Source: Verrucomicrobiales bacterium
GTDB taxonomy: Bacteria; Verrucomicrobiota; Verrucomicrobiia; Verrucomicrobiales; Akkermansiaceae
Reading direction: 5' to 3'
DNA: 10,748 nt
Assembly: GCA_002729295.1 (NCBI GenBank)
Contig: PBTU01000163.1
Coordinates: 1 to 10,748, forward strand
Both the position numbers and the translations under genes were made by a program. Positions 7,467 to 10,748 of the stretch are shown piece by piece; within the stretch, counting starts at the first letter, position 1, and the number at the start of each line of letters is the position of its first letter. Below the pieces are notes generated by a model. That model made no database searches and was not told where the DNA came from. It saw nothing but the letters and a program-made list of their open reading frames with translations.

Positions 7467-8471
7467 ATGAGCATTCGGCGACTGTGGACCCTATTGCCGG
7501 CGGGCCTGCTCCTAGCCTCCATCGGACTCCATTTCGTCACGATGGTTCTCTACACCAGAATGCCGACCTCCTTCGCTGCCTTCACAACCTTCCCTATTTG
7601 GGTTTGGGGAAGTGTCGGCCTCCTCGCCTCTTGCTCCGCCTTCCTCTTCTTCCGCACGCGCTTCTCGATGCTCGTCACCTGCATCTGGACTTTTACCATT
7701 TTCTTCATGGCCGATGAGGCGACGGCCTTGGGACGCTTCTCCGCACCAACCATTGAAAAAGGCCCCGCCGGCACTCACCATGAAAGCCCCATCCTCCGTG
7801 TCATCACCCTCAATTGCGCCCTCCGCACCGATCCCTACGAAGCAGTAAAAGACTACCACCCGGACGTCATTTTCCTTCAGGAAGTGCCCCACGCCTACAT
7901 TTTGAAACACCTCATCGACCAACTCTACGATGGCCAAGGCGACTATCGCTACGATCGGCGAAGATCCTGCGGCATTATCGTAAGAGGGAAAATCAAATCC
8001 TCCCTCCTCATCCCTAAATACCGAAGCCAACTCGTCACCGTCGAGACGAACTCGGGAAGACACCTCGAACTCCTCAACGTCCACCTGCAGCAAGCCGCCA
8101 CCAATCTTCGTCTTTGGAAGCGCAGTTGCTGGCATCAACACTCCAACAACCGCCGGCGACGTTTCGTAGAACTCCACTACGCCCTGGAAACCCTCAAACA
8201 AAAGACCGCCTTTCCCCGCCTCCCCGCCATCGTCGCGGGCGACTTCAACGCCTCGGCCAACGACCCGGTTTACGAACTCCTTAGGCCGGAATTCACCGAC
8301 GCCTTTTCAACTGTCGGAACCGGTTGGGGAAATACTTATCACCGCTCACTCCCTCTCCTCCGCATCGACCACATCTACAGCTCAGATAAACTCATCCCCC
8401 TCCGCTCCCGCGCGATCAAGCTCTCCCATTCCGACCACCGCATGGTTGTGGCGGATTATATCTTCCGGTAA
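7467..8471 (+). CDS. Membrane-anchored endonuclease/exonuclease/phosphatase (EEP) family protein
   Basis: A 334-aa protein with about three hydrophobic helices at the N terminus (about 8-29, 42-62, 66-83) and an EEP-fold metal-dependent hydrolase domain (about 108-334). The EEP motifs appear in order: TLNC with Asn116, FLQEV with the metal ligand Glu139, LNVHL (203-207), GDFNAS with Asp259 and Asn261, RIDHIY with Asp301, and HSDHRMV with the catalytic Asp323-His324 pair. The active site therefore looks complete. Members of this fold cleave DNA, phosphoinositides or other phosphodiesters; similar bacterial proteins with N-terminal helices have no settled substrate. The topology (domain cytoplasmic or outside) cannot be fixed from this sequence. 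It starts 10 bp after dnaX and is probably cotranscribed; it ends 3 bp from a convergent gene, with no terminator between. Confidence 0.88.
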   Translation: MSIRRLWTLLPAGLLLASIGLHFVTMVLYTRMPTSFAAFTTFPIWVWGSVGLLASCSAFLFFRTRFSMLVTCIWTFTIFFMADEATALGRFSAPTIEKGPAGTHHESPILRVITLNCALRTDPYEAVKDYHPDVIFLQEVPHAYILKHLIDQLYDGQGDYRYDRRRSCGIIVRGKIKSSLLIPKYRSQLVTVETNSGRHLELLNVHLQQAATNLRLWKRSCWHQHSNNRRRRFVELHYALETLKQKTAFPRLPAIVAGDFNASANDPVYELLRPEFTDAFSTVGTGWGNTYHRSLPLLRIDHIYSSDKLIPLRSRAIKLSHSDHRMVVADYIFR

Positions 8472-8474
8472 CGA

Positions 8475-8792
8475 CTACTCCAACTTGAAATCGGTATTCG
8501 GACGCCGTTTCCGCACCGAAGCCCGTCCCCCATTTGCTTTCCGGATCGGCTCAAAAATATGATCCGCCCCCGTGGACTTGATTTCCGAGACAATCGCCAT
8601 CAACTCTCCCAGCCGCCCCTTCGGCCAACCCCGCTCCATAAACCAACCAAAATACTCCGGCGGGAGATCAATTAAGGACACTCCACGCGGGGGATAATTC
8701 TTCGGGCCATACTTTCCAAATGGCATGTGGGCTTCCGCAATTTCCACGAGAAGGTTCCGGAAATCCTCTCGATCAATTTCTGTGAAATCCAT
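8475..8792 (-). CDS. DUF3820 family protein
   Basis: A 105-aa protein with the DUF3820 signature in order: MPFGKYG (23-29), LIDLPPEYFGWF (40-51), GWPKGRLGELM (55-65) and EIK (70-72). The C-terminal 20 residues are basic (RKRRP) and not part of the domain. DUF3820 proteins are small, mostly uncharacterised cytoplasmic proteins, with no established biochemical activity that I would assign here. The gene lies 12 bp downstream of the zinc-peptidase gene on the same strand and is probably its cotranscribed partner. It converges on the EEP gene with only 3 bp between stops. Confidence 0.88.
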   Translation of the reverse strand: MDFTEIDREDFRNLLVEIAEAHMPFGKYGPKNYPPRGVSLIDLPPEYFGWFMERGWPKGRLGELMAIVSEIKSTGADHIFEPIRKANGGRASVRKRRPNTDFKLE

Positions 8793-8804
8793 TCCGACAG
8801 ACTT

Positions 8805-9548
8805 CTAGTCGTCGTGACTGCCGAACATCTGGAAGAGATAGTAAAGAAGCATCGCGAGGGATGAAAGAGCAGCCACAACGTAAGTCATCGCAGCCCAGAA
8901 AAGCGCATTGCGTGCACGTCCCTGTTCCATCGACGCTCCGATTCCGCTTTCCTCCATCCATGCCAATGCCCGCTTACTGGCATCAAGTTCCACCGGCAGA
9001 GTCACAAAGGCAAACAAAGTTGTCAGAGCCAAACACCCAACATAAAGCCACATCAGACCCGGCATTCTCATCGCGAACATTCCGAAGATCGAAATCATGA
9101 AGATGATGTTCATCATATTCGAAGCAAAGCTCGTCATCGGCACCATCGCCGAACGGAACTTCAGCCAGGCGTAGGCCTTGGCATGCTGAACTGCGTGGCC
9201 ACATTCGTGAGCAGCCACCGCAGCTGCCGCGACACTGCGCATATTATAAACTGATTCGCTCAAATTAACCGTTTTATCGGTCGGATTGTAGTGATCCGTC
9301 AGCTTGCCCGGCGTGTTGATGATTTTCACATCGTGAATCCCCGCATCGGACAACATTTTCTGAGCAACCTCCGCTCCGGACATCCTCAAGGGAATTTGGG
9401 AATGCTCGTTAAAGCGTCTCTTCAAGGTCGAACTGACCAACCAGCTAACCAGCATCGTTCCACCCAATATAATCCAAAACAGCATGGGAATTCCCAATGG
9501 TCCGGCCATCACAGGAGTGGACGCAAATAGATTTAACATCTCAGACAT
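8805..9548 (-). CDS. Membrane zinc metallopeptidase, YugP family
   Basis: A 247-aa integral membrane protease-like protein of the YugP (neutral zinc metallopeptidase 2) family. Its zinc motif HECGH (114-118) is the HExxH form, followed by His122 and a downstream LPVELDASKRA, where Glu187 is the likely third zinc ligand. There is one hydrophobic helix before the motif (about 20-40) and three after it (about 140-160, 164-186, 216-240). Length and layout match the family. The cellular substrate is unknown; the active site is expected at or near the membrane surface. The ATG at 9548 is preferred because a promoter-like pair ends 7 bp before it; a second ATG three codons in (9539) would remove only MSE. 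The DUF3820 gene follows after 12 bp. Confidence 0.93.
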   Translation of the reverse strand: MSEMLNLFASTPVMAGPLGIPMLFWIILGGTMLVSWLVSSTLKRRFNEHSQIPLRMSGAEVAQKMLSDAGIHDVKIINTPGKLTDHYNPTDKTVNLSESVYNMRSVAAAAVAAHECGHAVQHAKAYAWLKFRSAMVPMTSFASNMMNIIFMISIFGMFAMRMPGLMWLYVGCLALTTLFAFVTLPVELDASKRALAWMEESGIGASMEQGRARNALFWAAMTYVVAALSSLAMLLYYLFQMFGSHDD

Positions 9549-9555
9549 AGGCTGG

Positions 9556-9583
9556 AGTTTACCCGCAGACCTCCGCGCTGCAA
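9556..9583 (-). promoter_or_regulatory. Candidate zinc-peptidase promoter (TTGCAG-16-TAAACT)
   Basis: On the minus strand TTGCAG (9578-9583) and TAAACT (9556-9561) are 16 bp apart, each four of six to consensus. The -10 ends 7 bp before the ATG at 9548, so the transcript would be essentially leaderless. Confidence 0.35.
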
Positions 9584-9619
9584 GTGACTACAGTACAAAA
9601 ATCGCCAGAAGATCAGATT

Positions 9620-9648
9620 TTGACAAGCCTCCCACCTGCTCCTATAAT
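9620..9648 (+). promoter_or_regulatory. Perfect consensus sigma-70 promoter (TTGACA-17-TATAAT)
   Basis: Both hexamers match the sigma-70 consensus at all six positions with the optimal 17-bp spacer. Transcription should begin near 9655-9658, only about 4-7 nt before the ATG at 9662. This fixes the start of the following gene: a longer in-frame reading from GTG 9584 would begin upstream of the promoter. Confidence 0.85.
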
Positions 9649-9661
9649 TCCGCTCGCATCT

Positions 9662-10357
9662 ATGAACACCACGAATATTCTCCTCGGCACCACCTCCCTG
9701 CTTCTGGTCGTGGCCTTCGCGCTTTCTTTTGGAGATTTTAACAAAAACCGCAACAGCGCCTCCGCAAACAAAGAGTATGAGGAGATCCGCGCCGAACTTG
9801 CGGCCCAAAAAGCCCTCTTCGATAAAATGCAGCTGGAAACCCTCCGCAGCAATGCAATCAAGACTCCCGGCTCAGCTCCAATCGCTCCTGACCCCGCTCA
9901 AACCGATACCGCGCCTCTCAGCGAGGATCTCAAGAGCAAGCTGGAAGCCGAGATCGCCAAGCTCAAAGACGAAAAGGACAAAGCCGAGCTCAAGGCTGAC
10001 ACAAACGAAAAGGAAACTCTTATTCTGATGGGCGAAAAAACCAAGGCCGCCCAGCGACAGGAACGCGACGCCCAACGGGTCACCAATGCCCTCCTCATGG
10101 GTAACGTGAGCGCCTTCAAAAAAGACTGGGCCTGGCTCAGTTTTTCTCCCACCGACAGCGCCAATTTCCAACCCGGACAAGAATTGGGCATTCGCCGTAA
10201 CAGCGGTATCCTCGGCCGCATCACCATCGACCGCTTCGAAGGCGATCAGTATGTTGCCAACGTTAAAGAGAACGCCTACGCCGGAGGTGTCCCCGACATT
10301 GTCGAAGGAGACGAAATCATCGTCATTCCTCCCTTCTATGGCGTGAGCGAAGAATAA
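9662..10357 (+). CDS. Single-pass membrane protein with coiled coil and C-terminal beta-rich domain, function unknown
   Basis: I do not recognise a named family. From the ATG at 9662 the protein is 231 aa. Residues 5-23 form one hydrophobic segment (uncleaved anchor or signal peptide), and 36-64 is a charged heptad-like helix. A Pro/Ala-rich linker spans about 68-86, and a long Lys/Glu coiled coil runs from about 88 to 140. The C-terminal domain (about 145-231) has alternating hydrophobic strands and glycine turns (FQPGQELGI, GILGRITI, DIVEGDEII). It resembles small beta domains found after coiled coils in other PVC envelope proteins, but I cannot name it. A perfect consensus promoter sits immediately upstream, so expression should be strong and constitutive. 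The gene is monocistronic in this window: the divergent peptidase gene is behind it and the tRNA follows 41 bp later. Confidence 0.8.
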   Translation: MNTTNILLGTTSLLLVVAFALSFGDFNKNRNSASANKEYEEIRAELAAQKALFDKMQLETLRSNAIKTPGSAPIAPDPAQTDTAPLSEDLKSKLEAEIAKLKDEKDKAELKADTNEKETLILMGEKTKAAQRQERDAQRVTNALLMGNVSAFKKDWAWLSFSPTDSANFQPGQELGIRRNSGILGRITIDRFEGDQYVANVKENAYAGGVPDIVEGDEIIVIPPFYGVSEE

Positions 10358-10398
10358 GCTTTTCCGGCCGCATAAACAAATCGATCATCAGGCCATCA

Positions 10399-10468
10399 GC
10401 CCCCGTAGTTCAACGGATAGAACAAGGGTTTCCTAAACCTTAGATGTAGGTTCAGTGCTGCATGGGGA
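10399..10468 (+). tRNA. tRNA-Arg(CCU) gene with abnormal, probably interrupted 3' end
   Basis: The 5' acceptor strand GCCCCCG (10399-10405), T8-A9, D arm GTTC/GAAC (10408-10411/10420-10423) and anticodon arm (10425-10441) are canonical, with loop TTCCTAA and anticodon CCT at 10432-10434. The 5' T-stem strand GTAGG and TTC (10446-10453) are also normal. After C10453 the expected A58, CCTAC stem strand and CGGGGGC acceptor strand are missing; instead CTGC and GGGGA occur. A degenerate refold is possible (CCCCGT with ATGGGG, GTAG with CTGC, 8-nt loop), but it breaks the standard geometry. It is therefore either a pseudo-tRNA or a gene cut at the T loop by an integration. Confidence 0.65.
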
Positions 10469-10474
10469 AATGAA

Positions 10475-10492
10475 CATTACCATTTTGTAATG
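10475..10492. repeat. Inverted repeat CATTAC/GTAATG
   Basis: Perfect 6-bp arms (10475-10480 and 10487-10492) around a 6-nt spacer, 22 bp past the point where the tRNA sequence breaks off. The spacing would suit a recombinase or repressor half-site pair, but the arms are short enough to arise by chance. Confidence 0.4.
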
Positions 10493-10506
10493 AGGGTGTT
10501 AAATTT

Positions 10507-10527
10507 ATTCTGAAGATTTTTCAGAAT
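10507..10527. repeat. Perfect 8-bp inverted repeat ATTCTGAA/TTCAGAAT
   Basis: Arms at 10507-10514 and 10520-10527 flank a 5-nt spacer. It is AT-rich and has no T run after it, so it is not a convincing intrinsic terminator; a protein-binding site is more likely. Confidence 0.5.
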
Positions 10528-10576
10528 GCTGGAAATTGGTTCATGTTTGACGTTTTCAGGGCAGTATTACCACCGA

Positions 10577-10597
10577 TTTGGTAAACTTTTGGTAAAC
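10577..10597. repeat. Tandem direct repeats TTTGGTAAAC
   Basis: Two identical 10-mers (10577-10586 and 10588-10597) sit 11 bp apart in register, followed by a degenerate third copy (TTGGGTA from 10599). An inverted TTACCA at 10567-10572 precedes them. One-turn spacing on the same helix face is typical of binding sites for a protein such as a recombinase arm-site binder or an initiator. Confidence 0.55.
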
Positions 10598-10724
10598 ATT
10601 GGGTAGAGTTTTTCTTCAGTTCAGGTTTCGGACTTTTATTGGAGTTTCTGTTTTCCGCCGTGAACTAGATCGGGCATGGATGAGTCTTTACCTCAAAATC
10701 ACTCGGCAGTGTAATAGAGAGGTT

Positions 10725-10748
10725 ATGAAGAAGAAATTGCCATTCTCT
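10725..10748 (+). CDS. Possible start of a CDS running off the right edge
   Basis: ATG at 10725 opens a frame (MKKKLPFS) that continues to the window end, with a purine-rich AGAGAGG at 10716-10722 only two bases upstream. Eight codons cannot identify a protein. The Lys-rich start followed by hydrophobic residues would fit a signal peptide, but this is weak. Confidence 0.25.

Larger units (their letters stand above)
10454..10748. other. AT-rich junction region beyond the broken tRNA
   Basis: By hand count, 10461-10748 is about 38% G+C, clearly lower than the genes to its left. No gene ends here; the only reading frames are a 12-codon ORF (10676-10714) and the possible start at 10725. The region holds two inverted repeats and a tandem direct repeat, listed separately. 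Together with the tRNA break this suggests the end of an integrated or decayed mobile element, or its attachment region. No integrase is visible in the window. Confidence 0.4.

Noticed and set aside
6425..7540. Long antisense ORF (371 aa) opposite dnaX
   Set aside because: A shadow of the GC-rich dnaX codons; its translation is Gly/Phe/Val-rich without any family motif.
7512..8201. Antisense ORF (229 aa) opposite the EEP gene
   Set aside because: The EEP motifs on the plus strand are complete, and the antisense product is an acidic, Glu/Gly-rich shadow.
9584..9661. N-terminal extension of the coiled-coil protein from GTG 9584
   Set aside because: The perfect TTGACA/TATAAT promoter lies inside this extension, and the anchor helix directly follows the ATG at 9662.
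10425..10453. Group I intron in tRNA-Arg(CCU)
   Set aside because: Known bacterial tRNA introns interrupt the anticodon loop, which is intact here; the break is in the T loop and no intron core is recognisable in the following 295 bp.
10676..10714. 12-codon ORF in the AT-rich region (MDESLPQNHSAV)
   Set aside because: Too short to support as a gene and no ribosome-binding or promoter signal clearly belongs to it.
1..10748. CRISPR array, rRNA genes, insertion sequence or transposase
   Set aside because: No regularly spaced repeats, no rRNA-like sequence and no transposase motifs were seen on either strand.

Overview
The window looks like a chromosomal segment of a Verrucomicrobiota (PVC group) bacterium. 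This is inferred from three things: the style of the housekeeping proteins (ClpX, DnaX), an ECF-type sigma factor with a Lys/Ala-rich tail next to a large membrane Ser/Thr kinase carrying PEGA and FGE-sulfatase modules (an architecture known from Planctomycetes and Verrucomicrobia), and near-absence of Shine-Dalgarno sequences. I cannot name a genus.

Layout. clpX (+, 283-1557) is followed by a clear intrinsic terminator. On the minus strand, reading leftward, come msrC (free Met-R-sulfoxide reductase, 5943-5473) and then a tightly overlapping operon: ECF-like sigma factor (5358-4639), kinase/PEGA/FGE membrane receptor (4661-2022) and an OsmC-like peroxidase (2035-1625). Divergent from msrC is dnaX (+, 6008-7456), followed 10 bp later by a membrane-anchored endonuclease/exonuclease/phosphatase protein (7467-8471). 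Convergent to that pair is a two-gene minus-strand unit: a YugP-type membrane zinc peptidase (9548-8805) and a DUF3820 protein (8792-8475). A plus-strand single-pass coiled-coil protein (9662-10357) follows, with a perfect consensus promoter (TTGACA-17-TATAAT). The right end holds a tRNA-Arg(CCU) gene whose T arm and 3' acceptor strand are replaced by abnormal sequence. It runs into AT-rich, repeat-bearing DNA with no complete gene (10454-10748).

How the parts relate. clpX and dnaX are ordinary housekeeping genes. The sigma-kinase-OsmC operon looks like a signal-transduction unit in which a transmembrane kinase probably controls the co-encoded sigma factor, with a redox enzyme as third gene and another redox-repair gene (msrC) just upstream. 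The two most unusual signals are a recurring -10-like hexamer ending exactly 7 nt before start codons, which suggests leaderless mRNAs, and the broken tRNA-Arg next to AT-rich DNA with tandem TTTGGTAAAC repeats, which looks like the end of an integrated or decayed mobile element. The element body would lie outside the window.
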